From NCBI RefSeq assembly GCF_047663525.1, contig NC_092597.1, positions 23,628,501 through 23,692,500 of the forward strand: DNA of 64,000 nucleotides, given 5' to 3'. The notes below the pieces were generated by a model. The model had not been told where the DNA came from. It did not search any database and saw only the letters and a list, made by a program, of their open reading frames with translations. This document shows positions 16,521 through 28,103 of the stretch, in pieces. A program made the position numbers and the translations under genes. This DNA comes from Anas platyrhynchos (lineage: Eukaryota > Chordata > Aves > Anseriformes > Anatidae). Every line of letters starts with the position of its first letter. The stretch's first letter is position 1.

Positions 16521-19500
16521 GTAAAGAGATCTGTGTGTGTGCCTGTTAACTCCAGGGCTGCGGGAGGGAGCAGAGGCTCCAGCCCTGCTCGTGTGGCTCC
16601 TGCTCCCTCCAGCACGGCCGCCCCAATGAGCCAGGTGAGTTTTGTCCCCGATGGTAAACTGGCATGAGCATCCTGAGCAACACCAGTGTGCAATAGTCTT
16701 TGTAGGGTCCTTGCTCCACCCAAACCTAGTGGGGTGCCAGAGGTGAGCTGTAGGGGCTGCTCTGAAGGCCGTGGGGTTGGCGTTGATGGCTGAGGCCCGG
16801 TGGATTTCTGTGGGTTAAACAACCAAAGTCTCGGCGTGGTGGAGCTGTGGGCTGGCTGCTGGATTGCGCAGGGCCCTGAGAGTACATGGGCCTGATTCTG
16901 CTCCTTGGGAGGAGACAGATGTGTGAAATACGGGCTCTCCATCTTCCTATTTCTAGGGCTGAGCATCCTTAGCTGAGCTGCCCGTTGTGTCAGGCCCTAA
17001 AGCAGCAGAAGGAAAGCCTGGTGCCACCACAGAGCAAATCCCCTGCTGAGAATGTGGGGCTCTGGCCTCCAGCCCCTCGCTGTCCCCAGAGGCTGCCAGG
17101 GGACACCAAAGGAGGGCTGGCGGTGCCAAGGGGACAGGTCTGGGGCTCAGCTCTCCCCGTGCTGCTGTGGAGCTGTGCGGTGATAAGGGGCTGTAATCAG
17201 GGCAGCATCTGCACGCGAACGAACGCTCTGCGACTCCACGGAGCTGATAACGAGGAACAGGCCCCAGATAAACACTGACAATTCACTCCTGTTCGCTGGG
17301 GGACATGGTGTGCTGAACGTGGGCAGCCCACAGCTCAGGGAGCCTAAAACCAGACCTAGGGCTTTAAACCATGAGGCAAGGCTGTGCTGCTGCTGTGCAT
17401 GAGGGAGGGCATGGGATATTGCTGATATTTGCTTGCTCTATGTTTTATTCTTTAATCCTCTCTTTGCTTTCTGGCTATTAGCCTTGCCTACAGCTGATTT
17501 TTACATCAGCTCGAGACCTGGCCCCATACGGGACCGTCCCTGACATGATATCTCTGCAATAACTGTGCTTCCCAAAACAGAATTTGGCCCCTGGTCTGCT
17601 CCAGGAACACCCTGAGCATCGCCTGGCAGCCCAGACGTGGGCGCAGGACCATTTCTGAGCAATCTGCCTAAGAGGTGCCAATTATTTCTTGGTATCATTT
17701 TAAGTTTTTGTTCCTAGATGGAAGAAAACGGCAGGACATCTTCAACGAAAGAGGGAAAAATGGCATTAATAGCTGATTTTTATTAGTAGCGAAAAGAAAG
17801 ACCTTTCGGTGAAAGGTTTCCAACTTTAAAAGAGGAAATTTCGACCAAAAGAGAGAACTTACTGTTTTGAAAGAGTTTGCTGGGTGGAGACATCAGACTG
17901 AGAGGATCTTGTGCAACTCTGCTTTTTAGGCCTAATACTAAATTCACCCACTTATTCCTGCGCTTTGCATGGGAAAATCACTGCGGAATGCTACGGGAAA
18001 GGCAGATTTTTAATTGAGAGCTCTTCCAGGGTCAGGAAGGCCACACAAGACATGTGGGGGGTGCTCTGTGCAGGTGGTGGCAGCTCGGGGACCAGGGCAC
18101 CGTGTGCTTGCCCCTAACCCTGAGGCTGGAGAGGTTCATAACGAGAGAGGTGCTGCTGGTGCAGGGTTTCCCCTTCTCTGACCGGCACGTTTTGCTTTGG
18201 GCTTGCTGCCCGTCCTCCCCCTTGCACTGCCCCAGCGTGACCCAGCTGCCAGGCCCTGATAAGGCTGAGGGGAGATAAGAGGCTCGTTGCCTTCTCCTTC
18301 ATCTGCAGCACCAGCAAATGGTGAGGGTCAGCTCTCAAAACCCTGTGAGTTCTGTGAAATACAAGGGAAAGTGGCTCCCGAGTGCAAGGGGTCGTGCACA
18401 GCCCTGTCTGAGGAGGACGGATTTGTTAAACACAAAGCTTTGGTGAAAGAACTGGAAGGGGAAAAGGATTAAAGGGCAATAGCAGGGAACAGGTTCCTCT
18501 TTTTCCCTGCACAACACCACGTCCCTCAAGAAGATGCCTTGAAGCTCCAGGAAGGTTTTACCTTGAGCCAAGCCCCCGCTTGTTTATGTGGCAGAGGGGC
18601 AAAGACACACCCCGAGAGACACAGGTAGGAATTTGGCTCTGGAGCTGTTTCCACTGGAAAACAAAGGGGTTTCTGTGACAGTCAGGAACAAGTGCCAGTT
18701 AAAGGGCATGAGCTCTTCTCATGCTGTGTTCAGCTGCAGAAACTCGGCGGCGAGGTTCACGGGAGCCAGCAGCAGCCCCCTGCACCCTCCTTCCCCAGGC
18801 AGGCTGAGCACAATGTGGTGCTGCGCTCCAGAAAACTGCAAAAACTTGCTTCTTACTGCCTCTCGGCTTCTTCCTCAGCAGTGCATTTTTAGGGTGACCG
18901 GAAAAGTGCTGTTCTTTCCCCAGAACGTGGCGTTTCACTGCACCAGGACCTGAAGGAGCAGCGCGCACAAACTGCAGCGGGGCGCGGAGCTCTGTGGCCA
19001 GCGTGGTTTTTCCTGCAGCATGTGCTGTGTCCCGAGGAGGCACGAGAGACAGAGAATAAAGCAACAGCTATGGACGGCCTGGGGTCTTCTCTGCCCCGAG
19101 CTGTGGCTTTGGAGGCTGCTGTCACTGCAGTACCTGCGCTGGTGTCGGTAGAGGATCAGGTTCAAGTGCTTTTGCTGCGTCGTGCAGGGATGAATTATGA
19201 TGTCAAAACAGAGCGATGTTGTCACACAACCACCTCCCCTCCTGGGGTCAAGGTCCTGTTTTATAGCTCGAGAGCCCATTAGTCCGTTTAAAAGCATATG
19301 GCCAAGCACGGCCACAAAAATCTCGTGTGTTTGGGTCAGAGCCGCAGACAAAAGGCTCTTTGTGCGAAGAGCTGACAGTGACAAATAAAGAGGAACCTGT
19401 TGATCTGGGGGAGAAATGGAGGATTAAGAAAAGATCACATGGTGAGAAAAAGACCTTGGCTGTTTGTCTGGATGTCAGTCTTGTCTGTCATTAAACTGCT

Positions 19501-21324
19501 TTCTGCAGCTATTTGCTAATAGGAATACCGTCTCCTGCCCGTGTGTTTTGTCTGTCCTGCAAAATGCTACCTGTGTCTGAGCGTGCCAGCCTCGTGGGAC
19601 CACATCAGAGAGGAGATATGCTCCTAACTGGATCCTTGCCATGTGCTAGGTGTTGCATAAAATAGTTAATGCTTGCAAATTCCTCTGAAAGCACTGGTAG
19701 TACCAGAAACTGTAAATGCTTAAAAAAATAAAAAAAAAATGGTGTCTGTCCAAGCGTGCTACATCAGCACAGGACACACGGACACGCACACAAAACACCA
19801 ATAACAAACCCTAACAAACCCCTTATAATTCAGCAAAGTTACTGGAGGCTGAACCAAGAGCTATGTCTAATGCTAATAACAAGGATATTTCCCAAAGGTG
19901 ACATTTGATTTCTATCCAAACCCAGACATATTTGAAGCTTTGCCTGGAAGTCGTTGCATCGCAGATTAACTGGGACAATTTAATCTGTGAATAACTTTGT
20001 AAAGCCTTCAGCCAGCTCTGAGGATAACAGCAATACAGTCTTGAGACTGGGCTACAAAGCACTTCACAGGTAATGTGTTTTTTTCCACAGTAAGTCTGGA
20101 GAAAATAGCGAATTGCTTTGGTTTTGTGGGACACGCATCTGGCAAGTGCGTAGTTCTGATGGGCGTGCAGAAAACACTCTGAACAAAACCATTTATATCG
20201 GGCATTGATGGGCTGCCTAAAATGACCTCCAGAGTCTATGAAGTGCACCATAGATTTTTAAAAAATCTATTATAGTCCATTATGTTCTGGATTGTGTCCG
20301 AGCACATCATGCTGGAGAATGCAGCGACTCTGTATTTCCTGGAGTAAAGGAGACCTATGGAAATGTGTTTAATTCAAAATAAATGGGGGAAAATAACAAC
20401 AGAATGCCTTTTCTCTGGTTTTTATTTATATTTACAGCTGAAGAAACTGAGATGGGGAAGGTGGCTGGAAAATGAAACACAGAGGGAAACGTCCCTTGCT
20501 GTTCTTTCTGCACTGGTTTGAAATCAATGCAGATAATGCACTTGGAAGGACTGTCTCATTTACTGGTTTTCAGTAAATTGCTGGGCTGTGTTTCCCAGTG
20601 ATAACGTGATAGTGACGTCTATGCCAGTAAGAATATACTTGAAAAAAAAAAAGTCTGCAATCCCTTGCAAGCAACGTTTGGCCAGTTTAGTCTGGGATGC
20701 CCTAATTCTGGACATTGACAGTAAATATCTGGGGCTGCTGCCTGTCGCTCCCGGTGGCACAACGTGCTTCTGATTTATCTGTGGCTTCTCCCAAAGACAC
20801 AACAAACCCCGTTTCAGCCTCCTGCAGTGTCAGGCAGTGAGAAATGCCTTTGCCTGCTCACTACAGCCTTGCACAAACCTCCCTGGCACAGCAGAGGTGT
20901 CTTCTAACCAGGGCTCTTCCTTCTTCCTCAGTCCTGATTTTTTCCCTGGAAGTTGGTGATAAACTCCCAGTGACTTTGTTGCTGCTGGATTAGACTCAGG
21001 GTCCAATTATCCTCCTTAAAAGTACAAACTAATAATTCATACTTCTAAGTAGGCTTGCTATGGACAGCACCACTAGGGATTTAGTGCACAATGCTGGAGT
21101 TGGTGCTTGGGTTTTCTCCTAATAATATTTTTTAACTGGAGGCAGATCTATTTATATATGCACCAGGAGAATAATTTTATGAGTAAATATGATCTTTATT
21201 AATATTTTTCTTTGTTAATTCACTCATGCTAGTAAAGAACTTTGAAGATGAAAGCACTGTATGCAATAAACATTAAGATTATTCCAATTTATTTTAATGT
21301 TGCCAGCATTCCAGCTCCATCATC
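16521..21324. other. Intergenic DNA, nothing firmly recognised
   Basis: Mixed-composition sequence with only short unremarkable open frames. From about 20.99 kb the DNA becomes A/T-rich. A short stretch at about 20438-20480 (ACAGCTGAAGAAACTGAGA) resembles the antisense core of MIR-type SINEs but is too short to call. Confidence 0.45.
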
Positions 21325-21545
21325 TTTCATCCAAGAATCTCAAAGTACTTTCCAAGTGCTAATAAATTTTCTCCCAACAGTCCCGGGAGATATTTATTAT
21401 CATCATCCCCATTTCATAAAGGAGTCCTTCTGAGCGCATTTTACTTGGTCAAAATCGGGTCGTATGGCAGGAATCTATTTGGGAAGGAGCCAACGATCCC
21501 TGATTCCCATTCTCCTGCCCTTGCTGCTAGACCACATTCCCTTCT
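21325..21545 (-). mobile_element. Ancient MIR-like CORE-SINE relic
   Basis: Read on the + strand, the block shows the antisense order of an amniote MIR/CORE-SINE. First comes an AATCTCAAAGTACTTTCCAA segment. ATTTATTATCATCATCCCCA follows, then a degenerate 'TTACTTGGTCAAAATC...GGCAGGAATCTA' part and GATCCCTGATTCCCATTCTC, and it ends in GCTGCTAGACCACATTCCCT. This is the order of the antisense family consensus as I remember it (TTATCCCCATTTTACAGATG, CTTGCCCAAGGTCAC, GACTCCCAGTCCCCTGCTCT, AACCACTAGACCAC). The copy is old and diverged. Subfamily cannot be assigned without a library search. Confidence 0.6.
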
Positions 21546-23719
21546 GGGGAGTGTGGTGCGACACTCACCCGCGGCGCTCGCCTTCCTTTGTCAGGTGCTT
21601 GCAGTGGTTGCTCTTAAAACAAAAAAAATAGACAACAATAACATGCCCCACCCAGGATGGGAGAGGAAATGAGACTCTGCAAAGTCAGAATGATCGCAGT
21701 TGTTCATCGCACACAGTGGGCCAGGGTGAGGTTTGCTGGGAGTCCTGGCACCCACCTACCTGCCTTGTGCGCGTGGGGACAAAGGGGCTGCTTGGAGGGA
21801 CAGATTGGGGACACGTGTCCACATCTCCTAGCTTGCAGGAGTAAATCTAAATTGGAGGCTGTTTCAGCGCCCTGTTGTAGTGCTGGATTTTATAATCCAT
21901 ACCCAAAAGACAGTTAAAATGGGAATATTTTCTCAAACACAGCACAGGTGAGGGTGTATAGAGGTGAAGAGTGCAGCTAAGCGTAAAAGATCTGGGCTAA
22001 ATAGCACACGGTGCAGCTGCGCTTCTAAAGCACTCTCCCCAAACCAGAGGCTAAGCTAATGATGAGAAGACCGTTTAGAGACAGCATGACTCCAGCAATC
22101 CATGAGAACAATGCAAAGTTCAAAAATAGCAGTATCGACTGGTGGAAAAACAGCATACATATAATTTTCAGGTAATTACTATAGTATAATTAGCTCTGTT
22201 GTTTTCCTAAGAGCCATCTGAAATGAACTCTACTTGCTGCTGGGACCCGGCTTTATTTACAGCGTTCCCAGGACTAAAGTGATTCTTTAAAAATAGAGAT
22301 TAGGAAAAAAAAAAAAAAAAAAAAGATGCGAGCGCTTCGTGTGCGATACCATCTCCATGCAGTGGGTGGAGGCTACCTGCTGACGTCTCGCTCTGCATTT
22401 CATCCGCCCTACTCCGAGCCACGTTGGGCAACACGAGAGCTGAGGAGCTGAGGAGCAGAAGCAAAATCTACTCCTAGGCTGTCTGTATGAGGAGGAGTAA
22501 CGTGTAGCATCATTACAGGCATTTACTCTCAAAGTTATGGAAAATTTAGCACCTTGATTTATTTTTTTTATTATTGTTTTTTCTTTGCCACAGAGCTTTG
22601 CTTGTTAGGAATTGCTCAGTACCAGTAAAAAAATAAATTCTTGAGCACTGGGGCCTTGCAGTCTCATGTAAAAACACTTTTAATTGGAATGAAAGAGTTT
22701 GTCACAGTTAAAATTTGTTTGTTTTTTTTTTTTTTGTCCGTGTCGTAAGTCCGTGCGGCTTAATTATAAACCTGCCTCACCTCTCTGAAGATATTCTGGA
22801 AGTAGATGTAACTTTCTGTAGTTTTCTGTCATTGTGTTTTGAATTGTTCTTGGCCAATTTCGAGCTCCTGAACGATCTGACACTCGAGGTGGTGCTTGGC
22901 TTTGGTACAGCACTGCACACTTCACGGCTCACTCTGAATCGGTTACGGCCCGCTGCAGTTGCTTTACTCTTTCTTCTTGTACTGTGCCTACGTGTTATGA
23001 AAATGGGTGCTAATGGGGAAAAAATCACAATTGTGACTCAGTGAAGTGGAATTTTGTTGACAAAATCTGAATTCAGCTCAGCCAAAGGAAATGCTTTTCG
23101 AAGTGTAGATGAATATCTCAGGAATGACCATTTCTTCTAGCTTTCATGGAAAGAAAAATAAAGGAAAGGAAGAAAGAAAGAGATGCAAATTCTAATAAAA
23201 GGCCAGAGAAAAGTGAGCAAATGTATGTATAGAAATGGATCCACTCCACAGGGGCAGTTTTCCTCGGATAAAAGCTACAGAAGTTAACTGTTGGTAATTA
23301 AAGTAAATGTGGGAAGGCCAGTGGGATGCTGTCACCTTCTTAGCTAGGACTGTCCATAACTCGTGTGCCTCACCTCAGTACAGACCACAGTTCTCCTATG
23401 GCATGAAATCACCTCGCACAAACAACTTTAGCTGGTGTGACTACTGTAATCCTGCATAAAATCCAACACGGCTGCATGAATGCCTTTTCTTGGGAACCCT
23501 CGGCTCCTGAAGCCTTTTTTTCCCCCACACCTTGCTTTATGAGGGTGTAAAGCCCCCAAATGCCCCGGACAGCAGCAAAGCACCACTGGGATCCGTGGGC
23601 TGCGTGGTGCAGCGGGGCTGGTCCCCAGGGAGCTCCGTGGGGAGACCTCTTTCTCTTCATCCTCGCCAAAAACCGTGGTCTCCACTTGACATCACCGATG
23701 CTTCCTTTGACACAGCCCA
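21546..23719. other. Intergenic DNA, nothing recognised
   Basis: Mixed to A/T-rich sequence with poly(A) (22303-22324) and poly(T) (about 22722-22734) runs and a purine-rich GAAAGGAAGAAAGAAAGAGA stretch near 23162. The open frame at 22715-23044 is hydrophobic in part but has no family resemblance. Confidence 0.45.
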
Positions 23720-24400
23720 AATATAGAATAGGTTAATTATTAAGGATGGGCCTTAAGGACATCAGCAGGGCTATGAGCAAGCACATATCACCCGCTGATA
23801 TTAGGGCGGAAAGGGCTAAGCAAATAGTTGCAGAGAATGGGCTAATTGTTGTGCCTATTACTATTGTCCTGCAGCTGCAACACTTTGTATGGCAGCAGAG
23901 CACACAGGGAGCCGGGCTGGACTTGGCATCCGTAATCCCAGGCAGGGAACACAATCTACAGGGCATTCAAATAGCAGCGAGCACAATTAAAATTTTGAAA
24001 GATTAACGAAAAATCGCAACGCGAAAAGAGTTTTGTATCACGGCCAAGGCAGGCTACGGGTGCTTGGCGTTGTAAACTGCGCTCGTATGTGTACAGTAAT
24101 AAGGCGAGTTGATATTTAGGAACTGAAAAAACAGGAAATACGCAGATGAAGCCTGTATGTGTCACGCTGTAACGCTGCATATGTAATTAAAGATTATAGT
24201 AACTCATTTACATATGCTTTCCATACTGCAATAACATTGTTATACTGGCAAGTCTGAGGATATAAAATAGGTAATGTTAACAAAGTGCTTCAGTATCTTT
24301 TTCTAATTTAGGATTTTAGGTGATTAACTCCCTCTCTGTAAATTTTAATAACACTGCCAGCAACGATGTAGTGAACGTTCTTTTTCTAAATAAGCAGCAG
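23720..24400. promoter_or_regulatory. Candidate conserved noncoding element G
   Basis: The block begins with GGTTAATTATTAAGGATGGG and contains CATATCACCCGCTGATATTA, GGGCTAATTGTTG, GCACAATTAAAATTTTG and, further on, GGTTAATGTTAAC-like and GATTAACTCC words. Both strands are open for about 80 codons at 23.74-24.0 kb, but without any family resemblance. Low CpG, rich homeodomain-type words and abrupt borders suggest one or two enhancers. Confidence 0.4.
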
Positions 24401-24429
24401 CCCTTGTTTTGGGCCTAATTTGAGAGATG

Positions 24430-24477
24430 GTGATAATATATAATAATAATATAATATAATATAATTAATATAATATT
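24430..24477. repeat. TAA/TATAA-type A/T microsatellite
   Basis: A run built from TAATA, ATAAT and TATAAT units with no G or C over more than 40 bp. It is likely length-variable. Confidence 0.75.
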
Positions 24478-26829
24478 GCACTTGGATGTGTATTTAGAGG
24501 GAGATGTGTGTACCAGCTGAATCTGAGTTACTTCACATTGTTGAACTTACTGTGTAGCACATTGAGCAATTCCATGTATATTTCATATAAAGAATTAAAT
24601 GGACTTATTTTATCACTTGTTGTACTAGCTACTCCATCATTCTATTTCTTCACATATATTGAAGTAATTTCCACTAAAATCTACCTCTGCAACCTTTTTA
24701 TTTTTATTTTTTTCACCAGGGACACATCTAATAATTTTTTATGCTTCCGACAGTCTCAGAAATAAAAGATGATTTTAATTGTTTTTATTGGCTTGATTGT
24801 GTTTTTTCTATCAAAAAAGACAGTCGTTGAGAATCTCTCTTTAAGTGACTTTTAACATTTATATTCAGGATCAAAAATACTTCCCCTCCCTTGCTTTTGA
24901 GCAGAAAGCAAGTTTGGACTATTGGAAAAAGGGGAAAGTCTTGGAGACTCAGACTAATGAAAACAACATGTCAGTAGAAAAACTGCTTATCTGTATAAAA
25001 ATGTTATTGTACCCGAACATGGTTCTCAGAAACTGACTTATGTGACATGGAGCATTTTTGGGGAGGTTGCAGAATAGGAAAATGGAAGATATAAGGGTGG
25101 AAGGTAGATTTTGGCCAGTCATTTACTTTACTGCATTCCGGCACAAAGCAGGAAATGAACTTCTGAAAACTGAGAATTTTAAATACCCAAACTATGAATA
25201 CCCAAACTCTGAAACTTTCAGGAAAACCCTTGATCTTTATTTTCATCTCTCTTCTCCTCCCTTGGCGGATGTTTGTGTGTGTGTGAGGTTAAAAGAAGGA
25301 AATATTGCAGGTTTTGCTCAGAAAAACAGAGGTGACTAACAAGTGGAAGTCTGTTTTGTAGTTGTTCTTAACCTGCTCTGGTAGCAGCCTTGTTGCACTG
25401 CTTGAGGGCCATGTCCTCTTGAAATGAAGACAGAATTGTGACAAATCTGAATGTTGCTGTCACTGACAGAACTGCAGTAGAGCTGGAAGAACTGAGAGCA
25501 TCTCTGGAAATTACTGTCTGTTGACAAAGTCTTTTCTTGGCAAAGAAACCATCATTTAAGTCTCAGGAGTAGAGAGGAACAAAGTTTCATTACTTGTAAA
25601 TAATTGTGTAAAAATAGAAGCACAGATTGTTTTTCACATTAAGTTCCTTCTTCGAACCAAAGTCTATACTGCATTAAAAAAGAAGGGGCTATCAAAAGTC
25701 TAAACTCAAGAACAAAGGGCCTGTACTGGCTTTGTCTGTAAAAATACAGTACTTCAGGAGGACTATTTTGAACTGAATATTCTTTACCCTCTCATTTAGT
25801 TGGCTTCCTTATTTTAATGTATCTGAAGACATTCTCAGCCTGTTTTATTTAAAGCGATTTTTGAAAGAGGACACTGTGGTTTATGGCCATGTGTCAGGTT
25901 TGATAGTGTTATGCCATGATTTAGCAAAGCACTTAAGCACATGTCCACATCCCACTGAATTTGGTAGGAAGTGAAGAAGCAGAGAAAAAAACTGTTTGCT
26001 GTGCAGCAAGCTTCTTTCAGGAAAAAAAAAAAAAATGAAAAGAGGATTAATCTTTATATGATCATAGATCTTTTCGCCAAATTCTTTAAATTAGACACAA
26101 ACTAACATATTAAGATCATGTTTATTAAACATATTCAATCAATTGAAATGAAATATTCTAAACTGGGCTGGTTCAGACCACTGAAATAGATCAGCTAATT
26201 ATGGTACATGTGGGTGTACTGGGTAGTCATCTGACTTATTTTTTTTAGATATCTTGCCTAGCGCCCTCCCCCCTCCCCACACCAGCCTTTTAGACACCAT
26301 GATAACTCTTCATTACATGCAGTATTAAGCCAGAGTATCTGAGTTTCACTTATCAGCCTTTGCTAATTGCTCCTCATTTTCTGAATGTTTTATTCGATAT
26401 GCCAATGCTGAACACCAAAAACGGTAAAAGAAATCAATGAGAATGGTGGGTACTTGGCATATCTGCAGCAGAAATGGGATGTACACATGACCTGGAGAAG
26501 AAAGTGGGGTACCAGAGAAGTCAAAAAATGCACCCGTGACTTTCTGTCAATCTGGTCTTGAGACCAAGCTGGGGAATGTTTCTGGATGAAATGCTTAAAA
26601 ATTAAATGTTTTTGAAGCGATGGAGATTGTTTTCCCTTGTTCAGAGAAACAGGACTTCGCCTGCATTCTTACTAATAACAGGATGGTATCGAAAAGCTAC
26701 TTAGTAGAAAGATATTTGATACTGCTATTGCATTTTTCCCTCAATGGAAACTGCCTAATTTTAAATTGTGGCTAACTATTCAGGTCATATGGGAGATATA
26801 AATTATAATTCAGTAATAATCATGAGTGG
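24478..26829. other. A/T-rich intergenic DNA with a possible DNA-transposon relic
   Basis: Mostly A/T-rich DNA with no gene. At 25911-25970, GATTTAGCAAAGCACTTAAG followed by CACATG and CCCACTGAATTTGGTAGG resembles one half of an amniote palindromic non-autonomous DNA transposon (consensus remembered as CAGCAAAGCACTTAAGCACATG...CCCATTGACTTCAATGGG). The rest shows nothing I recognise. Confidence 0.4.
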
Positions 26830-26968
26830 TAATCTCTTCACCACTGATTCCCTGTGTGGCCTCAAGCATGCTTCCTTCAATCTGTAGAGTGGAGACATTA
26901 ATGCTTTTATATCTGGCAATGCAGATAATGTGAGTGCTTTCTGAATGCATGATGATGAATTTTATAGA
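26830..26968 (+). mobile_element. Ancient MIR-like CORE-SINE relic
   Basis: The segment ATTCCCTGTGTGGCCTCAAG is followed by a CACTTCCTT-like part. AATCTGTAGAGTGGAGACAT and TAATGCTTTTATAT come next, and it ends in GAGTGCTTTCTGAATGCATG plus ATTTTATAGAAG. This follows, in order, the sense MIR core (CCCTGTGTGACCTTGGGCAA, ATCTGTAAAATGGGGATAAT) and the tail (AAGTGCTTTGGGAT...GATGAAAGGCGCTATATAAG). Divergence is high. The call rests on order and spacing of several blocks recalled from memory. Confidence 0.55.
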
Positions 26969-27079
26969 AGCTACGGAAAACTGGCAAATTTGGTCTCTAT
27001 CGCACACTTAAAAGGATGTACAATATTGACCTTGCGTTCCAGAAAACTTTTTCATCCTCTACTCTAAGCTGAAGGCCAA

Positions 27080-27345
27080 GTGGAGAAAGTGCCATGGTGC
27101 TCAGTAATTACAGAGCAAGCCACAAGTAGAAGGCAGCCGAATCGAGGCAAGGGGCATGACAGATGCTAGCGTTGAAGCTGATTGACTTCACAACTGCTGC
27201 AGTCATCTTGTCAGACAGCATTTTCCCCTCTATATTATCAGGTGTGCTGTTGTACAGCTTCCACCCCAAAACGAGATGACACAGGCAATTACAGATCTTA
27301 AAGCTCTGCTCTGGTGCTTTAGGCCTCCCTAAAAAGATGCAAACG
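27080..27345. promoter_or_regulatory. Candidate conserved noncoding element H, upstream of PIAS1
   Basis: Non-repetitive sequence with CTCAGTAATTACAGAGC, GCTGATTGACTTCACAACTG, CTTGTCAGACAGC and GGCAATTACAGATC. It therefore combines TAATTA, PBX-like TGATTGAC and MEIS/SMAD-like TGTCAGA words. It lies 0.7-1.0 kb before the PIAS1 start codon. It could be a PIAS1 distal promoter or the last SKOR1-associated enhancer. Confidence 0.4.
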
Positions 27346-27559
27346 GTGGATACTCGCTGCTTTTTGTGATTGAGAGGAAAACCCAGGGAAGCTTGTATGG
27401 ATTTCCCAAGAATTCTGTGTGGTGGTTCAGGAAAATAAAACTATTTTTGGATCCGCTTTTTGGATTCAGGTACTGGGGGACAGAGGGCACCCCGCTCCCT
27501 CAGCCCCCGGCTCGCCCCAGGTTGTTTCTCTCCTCAGGCATTTCAAGCCGACGCTTCAG

Positions 27560-28079
27560 CAGCAGGAAGCGGAGTTGCAAATTCCAATTTTTAATCAACT
27601 TTTAACTGCAGGAATGCGCATCCACCTCTCCCCCCCGGTGCTCCGCTTCGGGAGCCCCGGCACCCCGATGGGGGGGCGGCTCTGAGGGGAACCCAGGGAC
27701 CCCTCACAGCACCGGGATGGAGGGGAGGGGGGGCTGCACTGTCGGTGTGTGTTATGTGCTGGAGGGGGGGAAACTTTCCACACTGAGCTCTGCCCGAGGG
27801 GCTGGGGGGGGGCTCATCGACCCCCAGCTCCACGAGGGGACGGTGTGTGAGTGAGGGGGGGGCGATCCACCATAGCCCCCCGGGAGGGGAGGCACAAAAT
27901 GGCGCCGCGATTCAAACGCTGCGTGCCGGGGGGGGGCGAGGCGGGGATGGAAGAAGAAGGAGGAGGAGGAGGAGGAGGAGGAGGAGGAAGAAGAAGGAGG
28001 AGGAGGAGGAGGAGGTAGAAAGGGGGGGGGGGGGCGGTGTCCCGGCGGGGTTCACTGCGCCTGCGCCCGGCCTCGCAAG
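27560..28079 (+). promoter_or_regulatory. PIAS1: PIAS1 CpG-rich promoter and 5' leader
   Basis: GC-rich, CpG-containing DNA precedes the PIAS1 ATG without a TATA box. It includes an NRF1-type motif TGCGCCTGCGCC (28056-28067), a YY1-type motif AAAATGGCGCC (27896-27906) and a second YY1-type motif AAGATGGCGG overlapping the start codon (28077-28086). This is the usual makeup of a housekeeping promoter. The transcription start is not resolved. Confidence 0.65.
27950..28015 (+). repeat. GGA/GAA polypurine microsatellite
   Basis: The run consists of GAA units, about ten GGA units, GAA units again, then six or more GGA units. It sits 65 bp before the PIAS1 start codon and is followed by a G run (about 28022-28034). 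The near-pure purine strand can form triplex or G-rich structures. Confidence 0.9.
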
Positions 28080-28103
28080 ATGGCGGACAGTGCGGAACTA
28101 AAG
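28080..28103 (+). CDS. PIAS1: PIAS1 coding exon 1 (residues 1-8)
   Basis: This very short coding exon encodes MADSAELK and ends at AAG|GTAGAG, phase 0. It follows the promoter directly, so the 5' UTR is in the same exon. The octapeptide matches the human N-terminus. Confidence 0.93.

Noticed and set aside
20438-20480. Possible third MIR fragment (ACAGCTGAAGAAACTGAGA)
   Set aside because: Only one short block matches, without the neighbouring core or tail segments. Chance cannot be excluded.
23733-24006. Overlapping open frames on both strands (86 and 77 codons)
   Set aside because: No recognisable domain, no codon bias difference between strands, and the DNA looks like a noncoding element.
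27847-28101. 84-codon frame with Arg, Lys and Glu runs before PIAS1
   Set aside because: The runs are translations of the GGA/GAA microsatellite and G tract. It is out of frame with PIAS1.
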